DNA of 47,760 nt from Peribacillus faecalis (GTDB lineage Bacteria; Bacillota; Bacilli; Bacillales; DSM-1321). A program made the position numbers and the translations under genes. The stretch lies in assembly GCF_014712675.1 (NCBI RefSeq), contig NZ_JACXSI010000029.1, forward strand, positions 1 to 47,760, given 5' to 3'. Under the pieces are notes generated by a model. That model saw only the letters and a list, made by a program, of their open reading frames with translations, searched no databases and was not told the DNA's origin. Below, piece after piece: positions 7,782 through 15,139 of this stretch (the first letter of the stretch is position 1; the number at the start of each line of letters is the position of its first letter).

Positions 7782-8086
7782 AAATTTAAAGATACACCGT
7801 TTCACCCTACAACGGCTTCTCAATATTTCGATGCAATGATGAAGTTAATGCCGGAAGCTACATGCAGGGCGAAGGAAATAGCTGTTGAAATTCTGAAGCT
7901 TTCAGAGACGGTTGTCGTTGACATTGACGGTCTAAGCGGGGCAGTTTAAAACAACCTTTTTGAAAATGTTGAAGAATTTAAAGACAGAAAATTAAAAATA
8001 ATTTATCATTATTAATGGGGAAGAACAAGAGAAAGTGCTAGAATGGCAATTTGCTAACACGTTAAGCACAGTCAGAATGAAGGGGT
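7782..8086 (+). pseudogene. Decayed coding sequence of unknown family
   Basis: Reading from about 7782 gives protein-like sequence (KDTPFHPTTASQYFDAMMKL, then AKEIAVEILKLSETVVVDI and DGLSGAV). It is broken by an in-frame TAA at about 7947, continues as NNLFENVEEFKDRKLKI, and then needs a frameshift near 8008 to continue as NGEEQEKVLEWQFANTLSTV before TGA at 8086. The DIDGLSGA segment vaguely recalls the start of a P-loop kinase such as uridine kinase, but the GKT part is missing. I cannot name the ancestor. Confidence 0.5.
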
Positions 8087-8615
8087 GAACATCACGAGAA
8101 AAGTGGAGGTTGTTTCGCATAAAGCCGAGTGGAAAGCATTGTTTCTTGAAGAAAGCGAAAAATTAAAAGAAGTATTTGGCGATGAAATTATTAATATTTA
8201 TCATATCGGCAGCACATCAATCCCGACGATTTATGCGAAACCATTGATAGACATTATGGTGGAGGTTGCAGATATCGAACGGATTGACCGCTATAATGAG
8301 CAGATGAAGCAATTAAACTATGAAGCGCTTGGTGAATACGGCATTCCGAAACGCCGTTTTTTCACGAAAGGTGGCGATAACAGAACGCATCACGTACATA
8401 TTTTTGAAACGGGCGATGCTGAAATTGAACGCCATCTCACTTTTCGCGATTATATGATTGCCCATCCGCAAGAGGCGCAAAGCTATAGCTTGTTAAAGCA
8501 AGAGTTAGCAAAAAAATTCCCGGAAAATATGGACGGGTATATCAAAGGTAAAGATAGCTTTATAAAAAATATTGACCGTAAAGCAGTTAAGTGGAGAAAA
8601 GGAGAAACCGAATGA
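8085..8615 (+). CDS. GrpB-family (UPF0157) protein, nucleotidyltransferase fold
   Basis: 176 residues matching the GrpB/UPF0157 family. The core is seen as IYHIGSTSIPTIYAKPLIDI, the polymerase-beta-like GS...D-D motif, followed by HHVHIFETGDAEIERHLTF and the C-terminal YSLLKQELAKKFPENMDGYI. Members are sometimes fused to CoaE; the activity is not settled. The GTG at 8085 is immediately behind AAGGG, which is too close for an ideal RBS, and upstream sequence is a decayed gene, so the start is uncertain. The stop overlaps the next start (ATGA), indicating coupling. Confidence 0.85.
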   Translation: MNITRKVEVVSHKAEWKALFLEESEKLKEVFGDEIINIYHIGSTSIPTIYAKPLIDIMVEVADIERIDRYNEQMKQLNYEALGEYGIPKRRFFTKGGDNRTHHVHIFETGDAEIERHLTFRDYMIAHPQEAQSYSLLKQELAKKFPENMDGYIKGKDSFIKNIDRKAVKWRKGETE

Positions 8616-9004
8616 AACTGACGCATACGAGACTTTTAGTGGACCATTACGAAGAATGTTATAAATTTTATAAAGAGACGCTTGACTTTGAGTGCATGTG
8701 GGGAGATGAGCATTCAAATTATGCGGAGTTTCAGGCAGGGAGCACTCTGCTTGCGATCTTTGATAAGGAGCAAATGCTTGAGGACTTGAATGAACTAGTG
8801 GATGTGAAAGTTGATGCGCCTCGAAATGAAGTGGCGTTAATTTTCGCTGTGGATGATGTAGATGAAGTGTATCAATCTTTGAAAGCAAAGGTATCGTTTA
8901 TTACAGAACCTCATAATAGACAAGATTGGGGCATACGTGTCGCTCATTTCAGAGACCCGAATGGGACGCTCATCGAGATTAATCACGGAATTGATCATAA
9001 ATAG
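8612..9004 (+). CDS. VOC-superfamily (glyoxalase/bleomycin resistance-like) protein
   Basis: 130 residues with one VOC module: LTHTRLLVDHYEECYKFYKE at the start, YAEFQAGSTLLAIF in the middle and HFRDPNGTLIEINH at the end, where metal-binding His/Glu are expected. It may be a metal-dependent lyase, dioxygenase or antibiotic-binding protein; the substrate is not evident. The ATG at 8612 follows AAAGGAGAAACCG and overlaps the GrpB-like stop by four bases, so the two are translationally coupled. Confidence 0.85.
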   Translation: MKLTHTRLLVDHYEECYKFYKETLDFECMWGDEHSNYAEFQAGSTLLAIFDKEQMLEDLNELVDVKVDAPRNEVALIFAVDDVDEVYQSLKAKVSFITEPHNRQDWGIRVAHFRDPNGTLIEINHGIDHK

Positions 9005-9005
9005 T

Positions 9006-9596
9006 ATGCTGACCAATCTATATTTTGTCCGGCATGCTCATTCGATTTATACACCCGATGAATTAGTAAGACCTTTGTCAAAACAAGGACTAAAGGACGC
9101 AGAACAAGTAACTCGGATATTAAAAACGGAAAACATAGGTTGTGTAATTTCAAGTCCTTATAGGAGAGCAATCCAAACAGTTGAAGGCATCGCTCGTTTG
9201 GTTGGGAAAGAAATTATCATCGAAACGGATTTTAAGGAAAGAACGTTGTCTATAGGGCCTGTTGATGATTTTAAATCTGCTATTACAAAAGTATGGAAAA
9301 AACCTTCATTTTGCTGGCCAGGTGGAGAATCTAATCAGGTCGCTCAAAAAAGAGGCGTAGCAGCGACTTTACGGGTGCTGAAAAAGTATGCAGGTCAAAA
9401 CATCGTGATAGGGACTCACGGCAATATCATGGTGCTGATTATGAATTATTTCGAAGAGACGTATGACTTTGATTTTTGGAAGAAGCTTGATATGCCTGAT
9501 GTCTATAAGCTAACATTCGATCATTTACTGTTAAAAGAAGTCGAGCATTTATCGGGAGGTAGGGACGGCACTAGAATCGTGCATACTCTGAAGTGA
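9006..9596 (+). CDS. Histidine phosphatase (phosphoglycerate mutase-like) family protein
   Basis: 196 residues. The catalytic phosphohistidine motif appears as LYFVRHAHSIY (RHA variant of RHG) near residue 8, the second arginine in SSPYRRAIQTVEGIA, and the second histidine in IVIGTHGNIMVLI. It is likely a small-molecule phosphatase. I start it at the ATG at 9006, two bases after the VOC gene's stop, giving a natural N-terminus MLTNLYFVRH; no strong RBS is present, so translation is probably coupled. It is the last gene of the grpB-VOC-phosphatase run. Confidence 0.85.
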   Translation: MLTNLYFVRHAHSIYTPDELVRPLSKQGLKDAEQVTRILKTENIGCVISSPYRRAIQTVEGIARLVGKEIIIETDFKERTLSIGPVDDFKSAITKVWKKPSFCWPGGESNQVAQKRGVAATLRVLKKYAGQNIVIGTHGNIMVLIMNYFEETYDFDFWKKLDMPDVYKLTFDHLLLKEVEHLSGGRDGTRIVHTLK

Positions 9597-9628
9597 GAAA
9601 TCACGTGACGGCTTAATTATTTTTAAAA

Positions 9629-9799
9629 GTGGAAGAATAAAATGCAAAAGTGGAAGAATTAGCCTCAAAGCGGACGAATTAATTTCAAAAGCGGACGAAT
9701 TAAATGCGAAAGCAGATGAATTAATTTCAAAAGTGGAAGAATTAATTCCTAAAGCCGCTTTGCCATTTCAGAAAGTGAATGAATCATACCGAAAGCGGG
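9629..9799. repeat. 21-bp-period repeat array (AAAGYGGAMGAATTAA core)
   Basis: Units begin at 9629, 9650, 9670, 9691, 9712, 9733 and 9754, with degenerate units at 9775 and 9795. The core is AAAG(T/C)GGA(A/C)GAATTAA with a 5-7-base variable end. Read in one frame the middle units give heptads such as KADELIS/KADELNA, but the frame is broken by a stop at 9638 and a 20-bp unit. Like the 5219 array it starts about 30 bp after a stop codon. Confidence 0.85.
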
Positions 9800-9816
9800 T
9801 TATACCGGGTTAACAG

Positions 9817-9912
9817 TTGCTCATTAATAGAGACTCCACTGCTCCGATTGCAAGATTTGTGATGAAACAAATCTATTTGAAACAAGACCGCAAAAAACAA
9901 GCGGTAGCTTAA
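9817..9912 (+). pseudogene. Possible gene remnant (C-terminal fragment)
   Basis: A 31-codon open stretch ending PIARFVMKQIYLKQDRKKQA then V, A and a stop looks like the C-terminus of a basic protein, but it has no RBS or plausible start (only a TTG) and is preceded by stops in frame. It may be the tail of a deleted gene. Weak call. Confidence 0.25.
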
Positions 9913-9923
9913 TAAAAATTAGG

Positions 9924-9954
9924 GCGATTCTTCTTTTTAGAGGAATCGCTTTTT
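9924..9954 (+). terminator. Intrinsic terminator
   Basis: GCGATTC (9924-9930) pairs with GAATCGC (9943-9949), followed by five T. It ends transcription from the phosphatase/repeat region before the DUF3267 gene. Confidence 0.75.
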
Positions 9955-10026
9955 GGTTGTTAGAGGTTTCATATTGAATGTGTCGAAAACTATAAGTAAT
10001 TGAGAAAAGCCAGTATGGAGGTGCAG

Positions 10027-10572
10027 ATGGAAATAGATAAACAAGACTTATACGAAGTAGTAGAGGTAACGATGGAAGCCAAGTCTGTCAATAAAATCGG
10101 TAATATTTGGGGAACGATAATTATAGTCATCTTGTCTATACCATACGCCTTCGTTTGGGGAATTGAGTTGGATGGGGGTATCTTGCTGAAAACATTCCTA
10201 GCTTATTTTGTATTTATTTTGCTGCATGAGTTATTGCATCTTTTTGGCTATGTGTGTATCGGAAAGGTGAAGCTGAATGAAGTGAAGCTGGGCGTGTTTT
10301 GGAAACATTTAATGCCGTATGCTCTCTGCAAGGTGCCGCTGAAAATTAATCATTATCGGATCGCATTGTTTTTGCCTGTCATCTTAGGGGTTGGACCTAT
10401 GGCATACGGCTATGCATATGGCAGCGGTTTTTATTTTATGATCGGGTTGTTGATGTTTGGTGGTTCTTTTGGAGATTTCATCATCTTATGGATGTTAAGA
10501 AACTTTCGGAAAGAAGTATATATTCAAGAGCATCACAGTAAAATTGGCTGTTATGTGCACGTCCCGAAGTAG
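10027..10572 (+). CDS. DUF3267-type membrane protein with HExxH motif
   Basis: 182 residues with about four hydrophobic segments (roughly 29-47, 54-78, 110-130 and 132-152). The second segment carries ILLHELLHLFGY, an HExxH zinc-metalloprotease signature inside the membrane, as in DUF3267/YhaX-like proteins. This suggests an intramembrane or membrane-associated metalloprotease fold, though activity is unproven for the family. GGAGGTG at 10017-10023 is spaced for the ATG at 10027, which is preferred over TTG at 10000 and ATG at 10015. Monocistronic by its surroundings. Confidence 0.82.
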   Translation: MEIDKQDLYEVVEVTMEAKSVNKIGNIWGTIIIVILSIPYAFVWGIELDGGILLKTFLAYFVFILLHELLHLFGYVCIGKVKLNEVKLGVFWKHLMPYALCKVPLKINHYRIALFLPVILGVGPMAYGYAYGSGFYFMIGLLMFGGSFGDFIILWMLRNFRKEVYIQEHHSKIGCYVHVPK

Positions 10573-10605
10573 CATTTTTTTTGTGGGTAAATTATTAGAA
10601 AAGTG

Positions 10606-10634
10606 TTGCTATTTTAAAAGCAAGGTGTTATTAT
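10606..10634 (+). promoter_or_regulatory. Probable sigma-A promoter of the polyamine operon leader
   Basis: TTGCTA (10606-10611), 17-bp spacer, TATTAT (10629-10634). Transcription would begin near 10641, giving a 5' leader of about 450 nt before speD. A TTGCT...AGCAA inverted repeat overlaps the -35. Confidence 0.5.
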
Positions 10635-10640
10635 AACGTA

Positions 10641-11062
10641 GTTGTTAACTTTGGAAAGTAAATATTTAGTTAATATGAGTCTTTCCAGCAGATAGTTTTT
10701 TGACCACTTCTCCGGTTTGGAGGAGTTAAGGCCATACGGACAGCCGGGTCAAATGCCGACTGGCAACTTTAGTTGCCTTATTGATTGAGTTAGAAGCTCA
10801 AATTTTATAAGTTGGTTACTTTATAACCGCTGCGTGAATGCGCAATCAACTTGTGAAACGGTCAATAAGAGTAGTAAAAGTAAATTATTTGCTATATAGA
10901 CTCCTAACGCCTATAGTTTTATTTGAATATTAAAGAAGCTAAGCTGTTTTTTGCTGCGGATTTTTATGTCTGCTGTATATTTTGTATGCTTTTTTAATAT
11001 TAGAATGAATTCTCAAGCAAGTGTTGTGCACAATTCATGTGTGTCTTCGCTTGCTTTTTTTG
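10641..11062 (+). promoter_or_regulatory. Structured leader RNA with terminator upstream of speD (candidate riboswitch/attenuator)
   Basis: The leader contains a compact series of complementary segments. TTGACC (10700-10705) can close on GGTCAA at 10747-10752, enclosing hairpins ACTTCTCC/GGAGGAGT (10706-10713/10719-10726) and GGC/GCC (10730-10732/10743-10745). The hairpin GGCAAC/GTTGCC (10762-10767/10772-10777) follows. Then TTGATTG/CAATCAA (10781-10787/10843-10849) encloses three hairpins, including GGTTA/TAACC and TGCG/CGCA. A second GGTCAA at 10860-10865 can also pair with TTGACC, so two folds exclude each other. A terminator at 11015-11061 precedes the speD RBS. I do not recognise a known riboswitch class; SAM-I, lysine and T-box signatures are absent. 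Confidence 0.6.
11015..11061 (+). terminator. Leader terminator just before speD
   Basis: AAGCAAG (11015-11021) pairs with CTTGCTT (11050-11056), followed by T through 11061; an inner perfect dyad TTGTGCACAA lies at 11024-11033. It ends 28 bp before the speD ATG and leaves the GAGGGGG RBS outside, the geometry expected for transcription attenuation. Confidence 0.7.
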
Positions 11063-11089
11063 TTGAATTTTTTTCGAGGGGGAAAAATC

Positions 11090-11851
11090 ATGGAGGATAA
11101 GCTCAAACTGTACGGCTTTAATAATTTGACCAAATCGCTTAGCTTCAATATATACGACGTTTGCTATGCGAAAACTCCCCGGGAGCAAAAAAATTATATT
11201 GAATATATCGACGAGCAATACAACTCACAACGTTTGACAGATATTTTGACGCGCGTAACGGAGATGATCGGCGCGACGGTTCTGAATGTCTCTAAGCAAG
11301 ACTATGATCCACAAGGGGCAAGTGTTACTTGTTTAATCGCGGAAAATCCGCTCACAGGCATGCGTACCGATACAGTAGTTGGGCATTTGGACAAAAGTCA
11401 CGTAACCGTCCATACATACCCCGAATACCATCCGGCCAATAATATCGCGACATTTCGAGTAGACATTGATGTGGCGACTTGCGGTGAAATTACGCCACTT
11501 TCGACTCTCGACTATCTGATCGGAAGCTTTGATTCGGATATTATTACAATGGATTATCGAGTTCGCGGGTTTACACGCAATTTAGAAGGTGAGAAGCTAT
11601 ATATGGATCACCAAATTAGGTCCATTCAAGAATATATAAATGACGCAACATTGCGAAAATATGATGCGATTGACGTAAATGTCTACGATGTAAATTTGTT
11701 TCATACGAAAATGCTGGTTAAGGAAATTGACCTGCAAAACTATTTATTTAACACGGATGTGTATGAGATTCCACCTCAAACGAGATTAGAAATCAGCTCA
11801 AACTTACGCCGTGAAATGATTGAAATTTTTAGCGGAAGGAAGATCTATTGA
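11090..11851 (+). CDS. speD: S-adenosylmethionine decarboxylase proenzyme (class 1A)
   Basis: 253 residues, the length of the Escherichia coli-type proenzyme. It decarboxylates S-adenosylmethionine to the aminopropyl donor used by SpeE. The self-cleavage site is visible as [15 protein letters not shown], where Ser103 would become the pyruvoyl group after cleavage from Lys102. The C-terminal part is typical ([19 protein letters not shown]). The ATG at 11090 follows GAGGGGG. It is first in a six-gene operon and its stop overlaps the next ATG (TGATG). Some SpeD relatives have changed substrate to ornithine or arginine, so the activity is a strong but untested inference. Confidence 0.93.
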   Translation: MEDKLKLYGFNNLTKSLSFNIYDVCYAKTPREQKNYIEYIDEQYNSQRLTDILTRVTEMIGATVLNVSKQDYDPQGASVTCLIAENPLTGMRTDTVVGHLDKSHVTVHTYPEYHPANNIATFRVDIDVATCGEITPLSTLDYLIGSFDSDIITMDYRVRGFTRNLEGEKLYMDHQIRSIQEYINDATLRKYDAIDVNVYDVNLFHTKMLVKEIDLQNYLFNTDVYEIPPQTRLEISSNLRREMIEIFSGRKIY

Positions 11852-13314
11852 TGAAGGCAACAGAGAAGCTATCACAAGAGAGAGCGCCAATCTACGAAGC
11901 GTTGGAGCAATTCAAGAAGCAACGTATCGTTCCTTTCGATGTACCGGGGCATAAAAGAGGAAGAGGCAACAAGGAGCTGACCGAATTTTTAGGTGAGAAA
12001 TGTGTCGGCGTCGACGTCAACTCTATGAAACCGCTTGATAATCTTTGTCATCCAGTATCGGTCATAAAAGAAGCAGAAATGTTGGCAGCCGAAGCTTTTG
12101 GAGCAGCACATGCTTTTTTTATGGTAAATGGGACAACCTCGGCTGTACAAGCAATGGTGCTGACAGCGTGCAAGCATGGCGACAAAATAATTTTGCCGAG
12201 AAATGTCCATCGAAGTGTCATTAATGCATTGGTTTTATGCGGTGCAGAACCGGTTTACGTCAATCCGGAAATGGATGAGCGTTTAGGGATTGCACTTGGC
12301 ATGTCACTTGATCAAGTGGAAAGAGCGATAAAAAATAATCCGGATGCTAAAGCGATTTTTGTGAATAACCCGACTTATTACGGCATATGTTCAGACTTGC
12401 GCGGTATCGTCAAACTGGCGCATCAGCATAATATGCTCGTTCTTGCTGATGAAGCGCATGGCACGCATTTCTCCTTCAGCGAGGAACTGCCTGTTTCGGC
12501 AATGGAAGCAGGAGCAGATATGGCGAGTGTCAGTATGCATAAATCAGGCGGAAGTTTGACTCAAAGTTCATTTTTACTGATGGGGCCGAATGTCAATGCC
12601 GGTTATGCACGACAAATCGTCAACTTAACACAAACGACGAGCGGTTCATATTTATTGCTGTCGAGTCTCGATATTTCACGCCGCAACCTTGCGTTAAACG
12701 GTGAGGGAATCTTTAAACAGGTGATGGAGCTGGCCGAATATGTGCGCGGCGAAATCAATAAAATCGGCGACTATTATGCTTTTTCAAAAGAGTTGATTAA
12801 CGGTGACAGCATTTACGATTTTGACGTGACGAAGCTGTCTGTCCATACGCTCGATATCGGATTAGCCGGCATTGAAGTGTACGACATGTTGCGAGATGAA
12901 TATGACATTCAAATCGAATTCGGTGATATCGGCAATATTTTGGCATATGTATCTGTCGGTGATCGCAAGCGGGATGTCGAACGTCTTGTCAGCGCACTTT
13001 CAGAAATTCGCCGCCGTTATAGAAGCGATAAATCAGGATTGTTTACGCAGGAATACATCGATCCAAAGGTTATCGTAACGCCGCAAAAGGCTTTTTATGC
13101 AGAGAAAGAATCATTACCATTGCGAGAGACAGTAGGCAGGGTTTGCAGCGAGTTTGTTATGTGCTACCCGCCAGGTATCCCGATTTTGGCGCCAGGTGAG
13201 CAAATTACGAGCGGCATTATTGATTACATCGAGTACGCCAAGGAAAAAGGCTGCACGATGACGGGACCTGAGGATGCGGATATTGAACGACTGAATGTAT
13301 TAAAAGGGGTGTGA
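11851..13314 (+). CDS. speA: PLP-dependent arginine (Orn/Lys/Arg) decarboxylase, SpeA type
   Basis: 487 residues of the aspartate-aminotransferase-fold Orn/Lys/Arg decarboxylase family found in Bacillus. The cofactor region shows DEAHGTHF (200-207) and SVSMHKSGGSLTQSS with Lys231 as the Schiff-base lysine. The N-terminus has VPFDVPGHKRG and the C-terminus the small domain with CYPPGIPILAPGEQI. With an agmatinase gene in the same operon, arginine to agmatine is the likely reaction, though lysine or ornithine cannot be excluded. The ATG overlaps the speD stop by one base and has GGAAGGAAG upstream, so it is coupled to speD. Confidence 0.92.
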   Translation: MKATEKLSQERAPIYEALEQFKKQRIVPFDVPGHKRGRGNKELTEFLGEKCVGVDVNSMKPLDNLCHPVSVIKEAEMLAAEAFGAAHAFFMVNGTTSAVQAMVLTACKHGDKIILPRNVHRSVINALVLCGAEPVYVNPEMDERLGIALGMSLDQVERAIKNNPDAKAIFVNNPTYYGICSDLRGIVKLAHQHNMLVLADEAHGTHFSFSEELPVSAMEAGADMASVSMHKSGGSLTQSSFLLMGPNVNAGYARQIVNLTQTTSGSYLLLSSLDISRRNLALNGEGIFKQVMELAEYVRGEINKIGDYYAFSKELINGDSIYDFDVTKLSVHTLDIGLAGIEVYDMLRDEYDIQIEFGDIGNILAYVSVGDRKRDVERLVSALSEIRRRYRSDKSGLFTQEYIDPKVIVTPQKAFYAEKESLPLRETVGRVCSEFVMCYPPGIPILAPGEQITSGIIDYIEYAKEKGCTMTGPEDADIERLNVLKGV

Positions 13315-13318
13315 CAAG

Positions 13319-14170
13319 ATGGAATTATGGTTTAGCGAACTCCATACACCGAATGTAAAGCTGTCGATTAAAGTAGATCGCCAATTGTACAGCGGTCAAA
13401 GTGAGTTTCAGCGCATTGACATATTCGAGTCCAAAGAGTTTGGTCGCTTTCTGACTTTGGACGGCTACATGATGCTGACGGAAAAGGACGAATTCATTTA
13501 TCACGAAATGATTACGCATGTGCCGATGGCTGTTAATCAGAACATTCGAAATGTTCTGGTTATTGGGGCTGGGGACGGCGGAGTCATCCGCGAGCTGACA
13601 TGCTATGAAAATATCGAAAACATCGATTTAGTAGAAATTGACGAGATGGTTATTGATGTGTGCAAGCAATATTTGCCGCAGACAGCATGTTGTTTCTATG
13701 ACCCTCGCGTGAACATTTATATTGAAGACGGTGTTAAGTACATTCGCTCTTGTGAAAATCAGTACGATTTAATTATTGTTGATTCAACTGATCCGTTCGG
13801 TCCGGGAGAAGGATTGTTCACGAAGGAGTTTTACGGCAGCTGCTTTAAAGCGCTTCGCGCAGACGGCATCATGGTCAATCAACATGAAAGTCCTTTTTAT
13901 GAAGATGATGTGCAGGCGATGCAACGGGCGCATAAGCGAATTGTCGAATGCTTCCCAATCAGCCGCGTTTATCAGGCACACATTCCTACATATCCATCCG
14001 GACATTGGCTATTCGGTTTTGCGTCGAAGAAATATCATCCGGTAGCTGATTTGAAAGAGGCTGTTTGGAAGCAAAACGGAATTAAAACAAAATATTATAA
14101 TCCGAAGCTTCATGTCGGCGCTTTCTACTTGCCAACTTATGTAGAGGAGTTGTTGAAGAGTGTTGAATAA
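13319..14170 (+). CDS. speE: Spermidine synthase (aminopropyltransferase)
   Basis: 283 residues. It transfers the aminopropyl group from decarboxylated SAM to putrescine (or possibly another amine such as agmatine). Visible are the N-terminal beta domain (LWFSELHTPNVKLSIKVDRQ), QRIDIFESKEFGRFLTLDGY, the nucleotide loop VLVIGAGDGGVIRE (83-88) and the active-site stretch IIVDSTDPFGPGEGLFTKEF. It starts four bases after the speA stop behind AAAAGGGG. Its last codons overlap the speB start. It works with SpeD in the same operon. Confidence 0.94.
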   Translation: MELWFSELHTPNVKLSIKVDRQLYSGQSEFQRIDIFESKEFGRFLTLDGYMMLTEKDEFIYHEMITHVPMAVNQNIRNVLVIGAGDGGVIRELTCYENIENIDLVEIDEMVIDVCKQYLPQTACCFYDPRVNIYIEDGVKYIRSCENQYDLIIVDSTDPFGPGEGLFTKEFYGSCFKALRADGIMVNQHESPFYEDDVQAMQRAHKRIVECFPISRVYQAHIPTYPSGHWLFGFASKKYHPVADLKEAVWKQNGIKTKYYNPKLHVGAFYLPTYVEELLKSVE

Positions 14171-15017
14171 AAACATTGAAACATTTATCGCATGTGACGC
14201 TGAATACGAAGAGGCGGATATCGTCCTGTTTGGTGCACCATTTGACGGAACGACGTCCAATCGTCCGGGTACGCGTTTCGCTCCTCGTGCGATCCGTACA
14301 GAATCATTCGGTCTGGAAACGTACAGCCCGTACCAAGATAAAGATTTAACAGACATGGCTGTATTTGACAGCGGCGATTTGGATTTGTGCTTCGGCAATG
14401 CCGAGCGTGTCCTGAATGATATTGAAGAGCGCACAGCGACAATTTTACAAGCCGGCAAGTTGCCGTTCATGATTGGCGGCGAGCATCTTGTTACGTTAGG
14501 GCCGGTTCGTGCGACAGCGAAGCAATATCCGGATTTGCACATCATCCACTTTGATGCACATACAGATTTGCGTGACGACTATATGGGTGAAAAATTATCG
14601 CACGCAACAGTTCTTCGTCGCTGCCATGATATTTTAGGCGACGGACGCATTTATCAATTCGGGATTCGCTCCGGCGACCGTTCCGAGTTCCGTTGGGCAG
14701 AAGAAGGTCATGTGACAACAAACAAATTCAACTTCAATGGCCTTGAAGAAGCGATCAAGGAAATTGGCGATAAGCCGGTTTACTTTACAATCGATTTGGA
14801 TGTACTGGATCCATCCGAGTTTCCTGGTACAGGAACACCGGAAGCAGGCGGCGTTTCATATATGCAATTATTGAATGCTATTTTTACAGTTTGCCAAGGT
14901 GTGAACGTAGTAGCATGCGATGTCAATGAGCTGTCACCAACATATGACCAAAGCGGCATCTCAACAGCAATGGCCTGCAAGGTTGTCAGAGAACTGCTTT
15001 TAGCGCTTAAAAAATAG
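14160..15017 (+). CDS. speB: Agmatinase (ureohydrolase)
   Basis: 285-residue ureohydrolase that would split agmatine into putrescine and urea in the cytosol. The di-manganese ligands are visible in GGEHLVTLGPVRA, HFDAHTDLRDDY and TIDLDVLDPSEFPGTGTPEAG, and SHATVLRRCHDI is also typical. The GTG at 14160 or TTG at 14163 are the only near starts; the gene overlaps speE by 11 bases. It pairs with SpeA to give the arginine-agmatine-putrescine route. It could instead cleave aminopropylagmatine if SpeE uses agmatine, which the sequence cannot decide. Confidence 0.92.
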   Translation: MLNKNIETFIACDAEYEEADIVLFGAPFDGTTSNRPGTRFAPRAIRTESFGLETYSPYQDKDLTDMAVFDSGDLDLCFGNAERVLNDIEERTATILQAGKLPFMIGGEHLVTLGPVRATAKQYPDLHIIHFDAHTDLRDDYMGEKLSHATVLRRCHDILGDGRIYQFGIRSGDRSEFRWAEEGHVTTNKFNFNGLEEAIKEIGDKPVYFTIDLDVLDPSEFPGTGTPEAGGVSYMQLLNAIFTVCQGVNVVACDVNELSPTYDQSGISTAMACKVVRELLLALKK

Positions 15018-15028
15018 ACTGTTATTTT

Positions 15029-15089
15029 GTTGATTGTAGCGGAGGGTGCGCATAATAAACGGAAGCGTCCGACCGCAGTGGATATCAAC
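15029..15089. repeat. Short copy of the GTTGAT...ATCAAC intergenic repeat
   Basis: A 61-bp sequence starting GTTGATTGTAGCGGAGGGTG and ending AAGCGTCCGACCGCAGTGG then ATATCAAC. It matches both ends of the 134-bp element at 37879-38012, with the middle missing. It sits inside the polyamine operon between speB and the dehydrogenase gene. Confidence 0.65.
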
Positions 15090-15139
15090 AGTAGCAGTTA
15101 ACCTAGTCAAAAATAATAGATGAAGAGGAGTAATAAAAA

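Noticed and set aside
9629-9799. Heptad-repeat protein gene in the 21-bp array
   Set aside because: Stops and 20-bp units break the frame and no start with RBS exists, so I call it a repeat array, not a CDS.
10700-10865. Assignment of the speD leader to the SAM-I, lysine, T-box or cobalamin riboswitch class
   Set aside because: The conserved boxes of those classes (for example the T-box GGTGGNACC or SAM-I GGCCC...GCAACC context) are not present.
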